DNA from: CAYRUP01 sp964489265
GTDB taxonomy: Bacteria; Pseudomonadota; Gammaproteobacteria; DSM-16500
Assembly: GCA_964489265.1 (NCBI GenBank)
Contig: CAZAXX010000001.1
Coordinates: 34,647-98,646, forward strand
Reading direction: 5' to 3'
Length of the DNA: 64,000 nucleotides
The position numbers and the translations under genes are program-made. The first letter of the stretch is position 1, and every line of letters begins with the position of its first letter. The notes under the pieces are model-generated. The model worked only from the letters and a program-made list of their open reading frames with translations, had not been told where the DNA came from and made no database searches. Below are positions 32,732-42,066 of the stretch, in pieces.

Positions 32732-34966
32732 ATGCCTTTGGTAATTTTGTCCACTGATGATGAAGCAATATTACAATTATGCCAACAAATGGCTGCTCGT
32801 AATGGTGAAAAATTATATCGTCTTGAGCCTGGTTTCTTTCATGATGCAAACGAAGAAAAAATGCGGGTAACATTTATCGGTCATGCAGGAGCTCGAGAAT
32901 ATGGCCAACAAAAACTAAACCCAAAAGAATTCTATGATTTGCTAGTAAAATTACAATTTCCATTTGATAAAGTCAGCCAGATAGATCTTCATGGTTGTGA
33001 AATTGGTTTCAGAAAAGATGGAGCATCAACTTACCTAACAGAATTCGCACGCTGTATCTATGCCAATCCAATGGCACAGGCTATTACAGTTAAAGGTTTT
33101 ACAGATTTAGTGCTTCCAGAGGATTCTAACTTGGGGGCCATGTTTGTTGGCTCTGACGATAAGGTAGTCAAATTACTAGGTGTAAAAAAAGAAAATCTGG
33201 CTGCTTATCAAAAAGCCATGGCTGAGGAAAAAAATTTTTCTAACTCAAGAATGACTTACCATGTCTACCAGCACGGTGTTGCACTATTAGATATAAATAT
33301 GGGAATCAGACCAGCATTAGACAGCAATGAAAATTTTTCTCTCAATTTTGATATATATACCAAACAACAAAAATTCAGCAAATACCGTTTGCAATGCTGG
33401 GCGGAAATAAATAACCGCATTGCTTATATTAACCAAACGGTGTCACCATCTGATATTAAAACTCAAATGCTATTTGCTTTGAATGAAGCAAAAAAAAATT
33501 TGGAAGACATTAATCAGGATTTATTAAAAATTACATATCGTTTAACTGATGATAAAGTTACACCACCATTGCTTAGTAATCCGCAAATCAAAAACATCAA
33601 ATTGATGCAACATACATTGCAAAAAAATCAAGAGGTTCTCAATAGATTAAAAGACGATTTGAAGTTTGATACTACGTTGTTATTATCGGGTATAAATGCA
33701 GAAACAATTAATACGGTAATCTACCGTTTGCTTGATACCCACTCTGCACATCCAGCAAAATCAAAAGTTATAGAATTCATCATTCAAAATACAAACTCTT
33801 TTGACTCGATAGAGCTTAACAAACTACTTTCTAAGGCTATCGCTAATGAGTCTATTGACGTTATTGAGATTTTGATTAAAAGCGGTAAGGTGCACCCTAA
33901 TCAATTTAATCCAGAGGGCCAGACACTTCTTACTCGTGCCATTGAAAATGGAAATCTAAAAGTCGTTGAAGCTCTACTTAAATATTCTATCGGCCCTCAC
34001 GCTATTGTAAATCCTGATCAAGCAAATCAAGGCGGTTGGACTCCACTTGCTCTCGCGGTTAATAAAGGATACATAGAAATTGTAATTGCATTGCTTCAGA
34101 CAGGCAAAGTGAAGATTGATCAGGTCGTCAATGCACTGGGTTGGACTCCGCTTTCCATAGCCGCGAAACAAGGCCATGTAGGAATTGTTCAAATGCTGAA
34201 AGCCGCTCAGTTGCGAGACTTTTATTTGGCAATAGAGCAAGGAAATGTTGGCGTAGTTAAAAAATTGTTAGAAACATTAAGTAGTGATGCAGTCAATCAG
34301 CCTGATTCGAACGGCGCTGTCCCACTATTATTGGCTGCAGCGCACGGTTATGCAGAAATAGTCAGACTTTTGATTGAAAAAGAGGGTGTCTATAGTAATC
34401 CAGTCAATAGTTTTGGTAACACACCATTATGGATGGCAGCGGCCAATGGTCACCAGAATGTGATTGATGTTTTATTTGAGAAACTAAACAGTGATGCCAT
34501 GCATCAACCGAATAGTATTGGCGTGACACCTTTGCAAGTAGCCGTACAAAATGGTCATTTAAATATTGCTAATGCATTCACAGAAAGATTAGCAGCGAAG
34601 TGTCTCGAAGAGATTGCTAATAGTATTAAAGAAAAAAACTCTGGCGAATGGAAATTGAGTGGAGGTTATAGCAAACACACAATTGAAATTGAGGGTAAAT
34701 CGATGCAGGTTCCAGGCGGAGTGAAAGCTGTTTGGGATATCATACATGCAAATGGAAAAAGTTCTGTAGAGAAAATGCGAGAAATTATGCCGATTGTTGA
34801 CAGCCGTCAAGGAAGCTCGAATTCTTTAGGGTTGTTTGATCGCAGTCAGGCTATTCAAACTTTTTATAAAGATGCGTTTAAGAAAATAGAAAAAACGCAA
34901 ACTGCAATCAATGATGTGAATGCTGTAGTTGCTCAAAAGCAGCAAGTTTCGCTAAAAAAAACCTAG
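32732..34966 (+). CDS. Clan-CD (C80-like) cysteine peptidase fused to ankyrin repeats, putative effector
   Basis: The 744-residue protein has an N-terminal domain (about 1-165) resembling C80 self-cleavage/MARTX CPD folds. VTFIGHAGAREYG (H51) is followed by IDLHGCEIGF (C89) at the end of the next strand, which are the His and Cys positions of clan CD. A helical linker follows (about 200-370). Six or seven ankyrin repeats lie at about 385-620 (TLLTRAIENGNLKVVEALLK, TPLALAVNKGYIEIVIALLQ, TPLSIAAKQGHVGIVQML, PLLLAAAHGYAEIVRLLIE, TPLWMAAANGHQNVIDVLF). The tail is charged and basic. Activity could be triggered inside host cells. The fold call rests on motif pair and spacing only. Confidence 0.6.
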   Translation: MPLVILSTDDEAILQLCQQMAARNGEKLYRLEPGFFHDANEEKMRVTFIGHAGAREYGQQKLNPKEFYDLLVKLQFPFDKVSQIDLHGCEIGFRKDGASTYLTEFARCIYANPMAQAITVKGFTDLVLPEDSNLGAMFVGSDDKVVKLLGVKKENLAAYQKAMAEEKNFSNSRMTYHVYQHGVALLDINMGIRPALDSNENFSLNFDIYTKQQKFSKYRLQCWAEINNRIAYINQTVSPSDIKTQMLFALNEAKKNLEDINQDLLKITYRLTDDKVTPPLLSNPQIKNIKLMQHTLQKNQEVLNRLKDDLKFDTTLLLSGINAETINTVIYRLLDTHSAHPAKSKVIEFIIQNTNSFDSIELNKLLSKAIANESIDVIEILIKSGKVHPNQFNPEGQTLLTRAIENGNLKVVEALLKYSIGPHAIVNPDQANQGGWTPLALAVNKGYIEIVIALLQTGKVKIDQVVNALGWTPLSIAAKQGHVGIVQMLKAAQLRDFYLAIEQGNVGVVKKLLETLSSDAVNQPDSNGAVPLLLAAAHGYAEIVRLLIEKEGVYSNPVNSFGNTPLWMAAANGHQNVIDVLFEKLNSDAMHQPNSIGVTPLQVAVQNGHLNIANAFTERLAAKCLEEIANSIKEKNSGEWKLSGGYSKHTIEIEGKSMQVPGGVKAVWDIIHANGKSSVEKMREIMPIVDSRQGSSNSLGLFDRSQAIQTFYKDAFKKIEKTQTAINDVNAVVAQKQQVSLKKT

Positions 34967-35883
34967 GCTTTCAATAAACGTTTAATCTCAGGCAATGCTT
35001 TACGCGCAGCATCTTCACCCATTTTCATAAGGTAAGCACGCTTGCTACCATCAAACGTGCCGATATCTTCCGGTTCAGGACGGATAATGACTTGCGCTTT
35101 GTTCGCGCTGAGTTCATTTAAATGCATTGACATAATATCAATGCTACGCAAGAAAACACTGGTGCTGTACGTCGGCATCGTTCGGTCTAAACGAAAATTG
35201 AGACTGACTGCGATGATGACTTGTGGATGAAAGCGTTCTGCAACATCCACTGCGATGGGATCGATTAATCCACCATCCACATAAGTGCGGCCATACAATA
35301 TTACAGGTCGAAAGAGTGGCGGCAGAGCGCTTGAAGCATTAACTGCAGGTGCAATAGGTCCGCTACTAAACGCATGCATTTGCCCACTGCCTAAGTCAGT
35401 TGCGATCGCGATAAAGGGAATGCGTAATTGGTTAAAGTTGCGTGCATGTAAATGCGTGACTAAAAAATTTTGTAACGCATTGCCTGAGACGAGACCGTGT
35501 GGCAGATCAACAGAAAAATCGATGACATCTTTGCGCGGTGAATTGAGTAACAGCTGTTGTAGCGAAGCTGCGTTTGGATTATCTGCATAGAGTGCGCCAA
35601 CAATACTTCCTGCACTTGTGCCGATAATCATATCAATCGGTATATGGTTTTCTTCCAGTACTTTTAGTACGCCTGCATGTGCAAAACCACGGGCAGCGCC
35701 GCTTCCTAATACCAGCACTACGCGCGGATGAACTCGATTTAAATACGCGCTTGAAGGTTCGGTGGGTGGAATAGAAATATTTGGTGCGGTTGCAGCGCAG
35801 CCATCTAAGGTTAGACAATATAATGCGATCAATCCAAATAAAACGCTGCGTAAGATGGCTGGCATTTTGATGAAGTTCCCCAT
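34963..35883 (-). CDS. Patatin-like phospholipase lipoprotein
   Basis: The 306-residue protein has a lipobox LDGC (Cys29), then the patatin oxyanion loop VLGSGAARGFAHAGVL. The nucleophile is S90 in IIGTSAGSIVG, and the acid is D203 in YVDGGLIDP. It is therefore a Ser-Asp-dyad lipid acyl hydrolase, probably anchored in the outer membrane. An alternative start at residue 7 (35865) would give a tighter signal peptide, and neither has a strong ribosome site. The 3' end overlaps the ankyrin/C80 gene by 4 bp in convergence. Patatins of this kind are common in Legionella, some as virulence lipases. Confidence 0.85.
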   Translation of the reverse strand: MGNFIKMPAILRSVLFGLIALYCLTLDGCAATAPNISIPPTEPSSAYLNRVHPRVVLVLGSGAARGFAHAGVLKVLEENHIPIDMIIGTSAGSIVGALYADNPNAASLQQLLLNSPRKDVIDFSVDLPHGLVSGNALQNFLVTHLHARNFNQLRIPFIAIATDLGSGQMHAFSSGPIAPAVNASSALPPLFRPVILYGRTYVDGGLIDPIAVDVAERFHPQVIIAVSLNFRLDRTMPTYSTSVFLRSIDIMSMHLNELSANKAQVIIRPEPEDIGTFDGSKRAYLMKMGEDAARKALPEIKRLLKA

Positions 35884-35892
35884 GTTTGGTCT

Positions 35893-35959
35893 TTGTCATC
35901 CTGAACGAAGTGAAGGATCTCCTTATATATGGAGATCCTTCACTTCGTTCAGGATGACA
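35893..35959. repeat. Dispersed palindrome (copy 3)
   Basis: Inverted arms TGTCATCCTGAACGAAGTGA/TCACTTCGTTCAGGATGACA join through a short AGGATCTCC TTATATA GGAGATCC centre. It lies between two genes on the same strand, 10 bp upstream of the patatin start. Confidence 0.85.
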
Positions 35960-35971
35960 CGCTATTGTTGA

Positions 35972-36931
35972 TTATACCAATCTATACGCAAGATCGCTCT
36001 GTTTTGTCTCTGGAAAGACAACTGGCGAATGCTTAAAGATCCCAATATTCCGTGCAAATGAGCTAATCGTTTTATATGAAGTCGGCGTCACTCTGTTGCC
36101 GCCAGTATTTTCCTTAAAGATTGGTAACAGCGCATTTAAGATATACGCTGCTTTGTCCGCTTCACTCAATCGCATTTCTCTGCTTTCGCGCAAGCATTGG
36201 TTGTACATGCTGTTTGCTCGTTGAAATTTTTGCTGGGCGGCTACGGAAGTTTGTGTCGATAAACGTGCTAATTCTTTCAAGATAGCAGCTTCCAGTTCAG
36301 CAAACGGTGTTTTTCCTAAATGACACATTTTTTGAAAATCCGCGTGTTGGCTCAGAAAACTTTCCAACGCTTTTGGACTGCTGTGATCGTGTAGTTGACT
36401 ATAGTTTTGCGGAGATGCTTTTTTCATTGCCTCAACGACAAACTGAGAACAAAACGTGTTTGTCGACAATGGGTTAGTCGCTGCACGAGAAAATAATCGT
36501 GGGCAGGGAATGATGCTGCGCGCAGCTGATGGGATAGACCAGTTGAATTGCTTCACGTTAGTTGCATGCAGGCTCAATCGCTCAGCAAAAGCGATATCGG
36601 ATGATCTGTAAACCAGAAATGCTCGATCACCACCTTCACGATCGAGCATGCTTTGCAAAGGCTCGTGTACATAATGGTTTGGACGATTTGGCACGACTGT
36701 GATGTGCGCCAGCATAGGTTGCCCAGCCGCATTTCTGCCAGTGCAAATACCCGCGTGCACAGTATCGTAATGACCGTGTTTATTATTCAGTAATGCTTGG
36801 CATAACATAATGAATTTTTGGACAAAATACTGTTGTTTACTAGGACGAAACAAGAGGATATCGCCTGCTTGCAAGTCATCTATTTGGCAGCACTGCCAGG
36901 TATTATTAGCATGGGGTCGGTTATTAATCAT
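35972..36931 (-). CDS. Permuted papain-fold (YaeF/YiiX, NlpC/P60-like) cysteine hydrolase, effector-like
   Basis: The 319-residue protein has no signal peptide. GDILLF (22-28) is the family's first strand, H59 lies in HYDTVHAGIC, and C161 lies in NTFCSQFVVEAM. That order (His before Cys) is the circularly permuted papain type of YaeF and YiiX, which includes amidases, deacylases and effectors. SSPKALESFL matches the family tail of the domain. The last 100 residues are helical and charged. It is probably cytoplasmic or translocated. The substrate is unknown, and lipid or isopeptide hydrolysis is possible. Confidence 0.65.
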   Translation of the reverse strand: MINNRPHANNTWQCCQIDDLQAGDILLFRPSKQQYFVQKFIMLCQALLNNKHGHYDTVHAGICTGRNAAGQPMLAHITVVPNRPNHYVHEPLQSMLDREGGDRAFLVYRSSDIAFAERLSLHATNVKQFNWSIPSAARSIIPCPRLFSRAATNPLSTNTFCSQFVVEAMKKASPQNYSQLHDHSSPKALESFLSQHADFQKMCHLGKTPFAELEAAILKELARLSTQTSVAAQQKFQRANSMYNQCLRESREMRLSEADKAAYILNALLPIFKENTGGNRVTPTSYKTISSFARNIGIFKHSPVVFPETKQSDLAYRLV

Positions 36932-37031
36932 ACAAATCTCCTCTAAATTGCTTGTTTTTTGATTCGAGGATAGCTTATGATGCCGCCATGAATTTTTAAA
37001 ATTTATTGTTTTGATCCGAAGTATTTATTTT

Positions 37032-37952
37032 ATGAATATATCAAGAGTGAATTTAAACCTGCTGGTTGCGTTGGATGCCTTGCTGACAGAAAGTAATGTG
37101 TCGCGTGCTGCCGATAAAGTGTGTGTCACGCAATCGGCGATGAGTAATATCCTGAGACAATTGCGAGATTTATTTCAGGATGATTTATTGGTAAAAAATG
37201 GCAGGCAGATGATTTTAACGTTGCGTGCTGAAGCGTTACGTCCTGAGATCAAGCAATTTCTCGCGCAAGCAGAAAACATTTTGCAAAATAATCCATTTGA
37301 TCCGGCGACGAGTACGCGATTATTTGTGATTGGTATGGAAGAATACGCAGCGATTATTTTGCTGCCGCCGTTATATGCGTATCTTGCAGAACATGCGCCG
37401 CATATTAAATTACATATAAAAAATATTCCATTGTTTGCTGAAAAAACAATGTTAGAAGAAAAAGAAGTTGAATTAGCAATTGGTTCTATTCATCCTTCTG
37501 CAACCAAAGTTAAATTTCCACATGATGTGTTGTTGCAAGAAAAATTAGTTTGTATTGGTAAACCGAATCATCCGCTGTTTAAACAAAAAATTTCGTTAAA
37601 AAAATATCTCGCTGCAAAACATGTATCTTTCATGCCAATTGGAAATTATGTCCCGCCTGTGGTTGATCGTATGCTTGAAGAACAGGGTTATCAACGCAAT
37701 GTTGCGTTGCGAGTAAGTCATATCATGCCAGCCATTTATACGTTGGAGTGTACTGATTTAATTGCCACTGTGCCGGAAAGTATTGCAAATGAAGTATCGA
37801 GCATACTGCATTTTTCCGTGCAGGATTGCGCGTTTAATTTTCCCAAAAGTCAATTAGCGCAAATGTGGCATCCGTGGGCAGAAGCGGAAAGTGGTTCGGT
37901 TTGGTTGCGGAATGTGATTAAAGGGATTGCGCAGGTGATTAGGAATAAATAA
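37032..37952 (+). CDS. LysR-family transcriptional regulator, NodD-like
   Basis: The 306-residue protein starts at ATG 37032. The open frame continues to a TTG at 37011, but the family start is here. The N-terminal winged helix (NLNLLVALDALLTESNVS, AADKVCVTQSAMSNILRQLR, DDLLVKNGRQM) is the NodD/PcaQ subtype. A periplasmic-binding-like inducer domain follows. It is transcribed toward the MOMP gene cluster and separated from it by a palindrome remnant. No target or ligand can be read. Confidence 0.85.
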   Translation: MNISRVNLNLLVALDALLTESNVSRAADKVCVTQSAMSNILRQLRDLFQDDLLVKNGRQMILTLRAEALRPEIKQFLAQAENILQNNPFDPATSTRLFVIGMEEYAAIILLPPLYAYLAEHAPHIKLHIKNIPLFAEKTMLEEKEVELAIGSIHPSATKVKFPHDVLLQEKLVCIGKPNHPLFKQKISLKKYLAAKHVSFMPIGNYVPPVVDRMLEEQGYQRNVALRVSHIMPAIYTLECTDLIATVPESIANEVSSILHFSVQDCAFNFPKSQLAQMWHPWAEAESGSVWLRNVIKGIAQVIRNK

Positions 37953-37970
37953 CTTGTCCTGACGAGGCAT

Positions 37971-38000
37971 TTGTCATCCTTCACTTCGTTCAGGATGACA
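37971..38000. repeat. Remnant of the dispersed palindrome (copy 4)
   Basis: TTGTCATCC joins directly to TTCACTTCGTTCAGGATGACA. Most of the left arm and the centre are lost, as expected of deletion within a palindrome. It lies between convergent genes. Confidence 0.7.
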
Positions 38001-38021
38001 ACGTTTTTGTAATGACAATGA

Positions 38022-38921
38022 CTAAAAATTATAATTAATCCCCAACGTGAATCCCTGTAAAATTAAATCATTATTGTGAGCACCCGTGTCATTATCAAAA
38101 AACTGATTTTGATCACGCCAATCATTCATTTCATAAGCGAGTTTCACTTGTAATTGTTTGTAATCTAACTTGAAACCAATCGCGCCTTGTAACGTGATTG
38201 CGCCCATGCGAGGGTTGCTGCTAATTACATTAATAGTCCTACTCGGAATCACAGAGGTGGAATCACGGAGATGCCAATTGCCGATTATGTAAGCTGTTGC
38301 AAACGAAGCAAAGAGTTGTGGTTGTAGATTGTGATAATCAACTATCTGAATCTCTGTCTCGATACCAATCTTAGGACCAAAACCTTTAAAATCATTGATG
38401 AGTTCTTCATTGCTAGATGTCGAGCCGTAATATTGTGCATTAATCGTTTGATCAATCCAGCCGCCCATGATGCCAATGTAAGGGTGCAATCGTATTGCTT
38501 GTGCTGGGTGAAACGAGCGACCCAAAGCAAGATCAATGACGTTGTAATTAATTTTTTGATAAACATTGCCTGACGTATATAAATATGCAGGCGATGGTTT
38601 TGCAGTGACACTACCAATGAAACTCGGTTGTAAGTTACCTGTTGCAGAATCACGCGCTGTCGTATAAAAATGCGTGTACGCTAATAAAAGATCGTTATTA
38701 TTTTTTTCATAAAAACCACCCACTCTGACGCCCGTATTATAATTAAATTCAATTCCTTTATAATCGAGAATTTGATTAGGCACAGTAAGACTATTATTGT
38801 AAACCCAGTCATTTGTATCAGTGACGCGCCATCGTAAAGCATCAATAAAAATCCCGCTTGCTTGTGCTGTCCCGCAAAAAAATAAAATACTGAAAATTAG
38901 AAATTGATGGTAACGTTGCAT
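38022..38921 (-). CDS. Legionella-type major outer membrane protein (MOMP) paralogue 3
   Basis: The 299-residue protein has a signal peptide (to about residue 20, AQA). The mature part starts IFIDALRWRVTDTNDW. This is the Legionella MOMP-type start, with alternating strands and a C-terminus in aromatic F (GINYNF) as expected of an outer membrane barrel. The strands DLALGRSFHP...LHPYIGIMGGWI and FKGFGPKIGIETE repeat the pattern seen in the two neighbouring genes. Its start overlaps the end of the upstream paralogue by 25 bp. It is likely a porin or adhesin. Confidence 0.8.
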   Translation of the reverse strand: MQRYHQFLIFSILFFCGTAQASGIFIDALRWRVTDTNDWVYNNSLTVPNQILDYKGIEFNYNTGVRVGGFYEKNNNDLLLAYTHFYTTARDSATGNLQPSFIGSVTAKPSPAYLYTSGNVYQKINYNVIDLALGRSFHPAQAIRLHPYIGIMGGWIDQTINAQYYGSTSSNEELINDFKGFGPKIGIETEIQIVDYHNLQPQLFASFATAYIIGNWHLRDSTSVIPSRTINVISSNPRMGAITLQGAIGFKLDYKQLQVKLAYEMNDWRDQNQFFDNDTGAHNNDLILQGFTLGINYNF

Positions 38922-39844
38922 GTCGCACCTTGAAAAGTTAAGTCACCGAATGTTCGCAATTGTTGAACTGCAATCAAACGTAACTGATTGGGCCAATACT
39001 GTCCTTCATAACCAAGTCGCACGGTGACATGAGATTTTCCACGATGACGCCATTGCAGCCCTAAATAATAATCCAGCATCGCAGTACCTAGTCTTGAGTC
39101 ATTAGCACCACTTGAAATGGTTGTAGCAGTTGTGAATAACGTTGCGGGTCTATGATAGATATCGTTATCTTTCCATTTCCCATACATGAGCGCAGCTGAA
39201 ACATCGCCGACTAAACTAAAATTGTTGATAAAATTCCAGTCCGCATTGATACCAAAACTGGGACCGATTCCAGAGAAATTATTGGTAAGTTTCTCTGTTG
39301 AATGGTAGATAAACGCATTCCAATTAATATTAATCGATTGATTAATTGTGCCTGCTTTTATGCCGACTTTTGGTGATAGCGTTAAAGTTGGCGTGGGATG
39401 AAATGCATGGCTAATTTCAACATCCGCCATATTCATGGTTAAATCCCACGTACTCATTCCACCAAAAAATAAATTGCTGCTAATGAAAAACGATCCACTA
39501 AAAAAGAGTGATGAAACAAGTTGTAAACCAAGATGAATATTACTATTTGTTTGAGTCGTGAAATAGGTGTATGAAAATTTGGTATCCCAAAAGTGATCGC
39601 CAGGTGAATATAATAAACCAACCCTAACACCAGCATGCGTGTTAAAGTTGGGTTGACTTTGTATCACATTTATCGTGTTGCTCGGGAAAGTAATTGTAGT
39701 CGCCCAGCTCGAATTAGTTTCTGCTGCACGCCAATAAAGAAAGTCAGCAAATGGTTTTATGGATTGTGACGGTTCTTCTGCATGTGCAGAAAAAACCATT
39801 GCACTTATCAATGAAATTAAAGAACAGTAAATTTGTTTTCGCAT
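38897..39844 (-). CDS. Legionella-type major outer membrane protein (MOMP) paralogue 2
   Basis: The 315-residue protein has a signal peptide ending AHA. The mature start has FADFLYWRAAETNSSW, the most family-typical of the three. The strands VEISHAFHPTPTLTLSPKVGIK and FSGIGPSFGINADW follow, and the C-terminus is CNVTINF. It lies 7 bp after paralogue 1 and overlaps paralogue 3 by 25 bp, so the three are co-transcribed. Variation is greatest in the predicted surface loops (Asn, Thr, Ser). Confidence 0.8.
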   Translation of the reverse strand: MRKQIYCSLISLISAMVFSAHAEEPSQSIKPFADFLYWRAAETNSSWATTITFPSNTINVIQSQPNFNTHAGVRVGLLYSPGDHFWDTKFSYTYFTTQTNSNIHLGLQLVSSLFFSGSFFISSNLFFGGMSTWDLTMNMADVEISHAFHPTPTLTLSPKVGIKAGTINQSININWNAFIYHSTEKLTNNFSGIGPSFGINADWNFINNFSLVGDVSAALMYGKWKDNDIYHRPATLFTTATTISSGANDSRLGTAMLDYYLGLQWRHRGKSHVTVRLGYEGQYWPNQLRLIAVQQLRTFGDLTFQGATCNVTINF

Positions 39845-39851
39845 AATAATC

Positions 39852-40826
39852 TTAATAAGTTAATTTAATTTGAAGATTGCAACCTTGTAACGTGGTTGAT
39901 CGATTCATCTTTCCTGTGTCCAGGAAATAAATTTGCATTTGGTTAAACCAAATCTGTTCTTCATAGCCTAAGCGAATGTTTAATTCAGAAGTGGAAAATT
40001 TTTTATCCCATTGAATGCCGAGTAAACCATTCAACATGGGACTCAATCCTCTGATGCTGTTACTGTTGACAGTGATCGTTGTCGGTTGGTTATTGTGATA
40101 AACATCCTTGAACGTCCAGACACCATACACTAACGCAGCTGCAAAATTACCAATAACCGCGAATGATTGATTTGGCCCAGAATAGATTGGCCACAGCGAA
40201 TCAACACCCATCACAGGACCCACACCTGAAAAATTATTTTTAAGATTTTCAGAGGCAGTCGTGAATGTAGTTGTTGTTGTCGGATTAAACCAATTGGTTT
40301 TGATATCTTGATTGATGGAAGCAAACTTTAAACCCAGGTGTGGATGTAGTGTTAAGACATTATCAATCGGAAAATAATGGCCTATTTCAGTATCCAAAGT
40401 ATTGTAATAAATTTTCCAATTAATATTGGCGCTCTGATATGAAGGACCAAAGTGTGCGCCATCAGTATTATTTGCGAAATAGTTTGCATCTAATGAAGAA
40501 TAAACAATTCCTGATGCCTGATCTGTTGCAGTTGCATTGTAATGTGTTAGAGCAAAGATAGCGTCACTGTCTTTTGCAAAAAAATGCCCTAGAGTAAGTC
40601 TGACACCTGTGTTCCAACTGAAGGGCGCTTCATGCAATTCAGCAGTCTGTTGTGCGCCTGGCGCTGTGATAGTTTTACTCCAGTTGTCAGCACCACCTTC
40701 TCTTACTTGCCAAAACAATAAGTCAATAGCAGCGTAGTTGGGAAGCTTAACATCGGTTGCAGCATTTGCAGTTACAGTAAAACTAAAAAATAATATCCAT
40801 ATTACTCTTTTCAAAAAAAACTCCAT
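39852..40826 (-). CDS. Legionella-type major outer membrane protein (MOMP) paralogue 1
   Basis: The 324-residue protein has a signal peptide ending ANA, and the mature start ATDVKLPNYAAIDLLFWQVR. The C-terminus LQIKLTY is aromatic. FSGVGPVMGVDSLW and TEIGHYF analogues match the other two paralogues. The ATG at 40826 has no ribosome site, whereas GGAG sits 8 nt before an in-frame TTG (codon 5), which would give a signal peptide starting LKRVIWILFF. Either start is possible. It is the first gene of the cluster. Confidence 0.8.
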   Translation of the reverse strand: MEFFLKRVIWILFFSFTVTANAATDVKLPNYAAIDLLFWQVREGGADNWSKTITAPGAQQTAELHEAPFSWNTGVRLTLGHFFAKDSDAIFALTHYNATATDQASGIVYSSLDANYFANNTDGAHFGPSYQSANINWKIYYNTLDTEIGHYFPIDNVLTLHPHLGLKFASINQDIKTNWFNPTTTTTFTTASENLKNNFSGVGPVMGVDSLWPIYSGPNQSFAVIGNFAAALVYGVWTFKDVYHNNQPTTITVNSNSIRGLSPMLNGLLGIQWDKKFSTSELNIRLGYEEQIWFNQMQIYFLDTGKMNRSTTLQGCNLQIKLTY

Positions 40827-40881
40827 TTATATATAGCTAGCTGCAAACACTAAATCAATTATTAATAAATTCCAAGTAATT

Positions 40882-42051
40882 TTATTTGGCGTTATTAATA
40901 AAATTCCATTGCCTAAGCACATAAATCATCATCAGAATTCCAAAAAACACAAAGGTACTCACAATAATTCCGACATTGTAAAATGTACCATCATAGAAAT
41001 AACCCGCAATTTGTAGGCCAATTGAAGCGAAAACTAATCTTCCGCCTTGAATCAGTGCAGTTAGACGACCTTTTGCTTCTGGCATTAAATTTAAATAAAG
41101 CGGGTAGAGTATGTTTCCTGGTATTACTTGGCCGATTACAAAAGGAATAAATGCCAGTGTAATTAATAACGCATTATGACCATTCCAAAAAGTAACATAT
41201 AAAATTCCAATCAAACTCAATATAAAAATTTGATTAGAGAAAGATAATAATTTTTTATGGTCAAATCGATGGATCAGGAATCCAAACAGCAAACTTCCCA
41301 GTGCAAATACCAAAGCAAGTGAGCCTTGATAATAGCCAAAATGCTGCAGGCTAACATGTAAATCTTTCATGTAAAGCAGAGGAGAAATTCCCACGAAAAC
41401 CCAATAGGGAACAAACATCAAAGTGAAATAGATCATCAGTAAAATTAATGATTTTGATTTAAAAATTTCCGTGTAACCTTGTAATAAAGATTTAGTTTGC
41501 ACTACCGGTAATTTCACATGCGGCACAAAAGCGAGCGTCATCAAAAAAACTAAACTTCCCAGCGCAAGCAACGTTATAAAATTCCCTTCCCAGTGAAAAT
41601 AATGCGTGATGTAACTTCCTATGACTGGTGCAAACGCAGCCGCCGTATTCAAAGAAGCATTTAACATCGCCATCAAAAATTGTTGTTTTTTAACTGTGTA
41701 TAAATCAGCAATAATCAAAAAACTTAAAATAGCAGGCGCTGCGATTCCAAGACCTTGTAAAAAACGTCCCAACAAAAATAAATAATAGGAATGCGTTGTT
41801 AAACAAAAAATACTGCCCACAATAAAAATTGCGAGTCCTGTCACAATAATCGGTTTACGACCAAAGCGATCCGCTAATTCACCTGTGATGAATAAACTGA
41901 TGCAGTAACCAATAAAATTGACAGAAAGTGATAACTCAAGCCAGAAAGGTGAAATTTGGAAAAAATTTTTTAATTCAGGAAAGCTTGGTACAAACAGGTC
42001 AAACTCCATTCCTGTTAATATATCCATTAAAATAACGGTAAATAAAAGCAT
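40882..42051 (-). CDS. MFS transporter, Bcr/CflA-like
   Basis: The 389-residue protein has 12 membrane segments. Motif A is ELADRFGRKPIIVTG (about 59-73), and the second-domain loop is IHRFDHKKLL. MEFDLFVPSFPEL in the first loop is typical of Bcr/CflA drug exporters. It starts 15 bp after the amidase gene and so belongs to the same operon. It could import or export an amide substrate or product. A pathway is not evident. Confidence 0.85.
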   Translation of the reverse strand: MLLFTVILMDILTGMEFDLFVPSFPELKNFFQISPFWLELSLSVNFIGYCISLFITGELADRFGRKPIIVTGLAIFIVGSIFCLTTHSYYLFLLGRFLQGLGIAAPAILSFLIIADLYTVKKQQFLMAMLNASLNTAAAFAPVIGSYITHYFHWEGNFITLLALGSLVFLMTLAFVPHVKLPVVQTKSLLQGYTEIFKSKSLILLMIYFTLMFVPYWVFVGISPLLYMKDLHVSLQHFGYYQGSLALVFALGSLLFGFLIHRFDHKKLLSFSNQIFILSLIGILYVTFWNGHNALLITLAFIPFVIGQVIPGNILYPLYLNLMPEAKGRLTALIQGGRLVFASIGLQIAGYFYDGTFYNVGIIVSTFVFFGILMMIYVLRQWNFINNAK

Positions 42052-42066
42052 TTTTGATCTCAGAAA

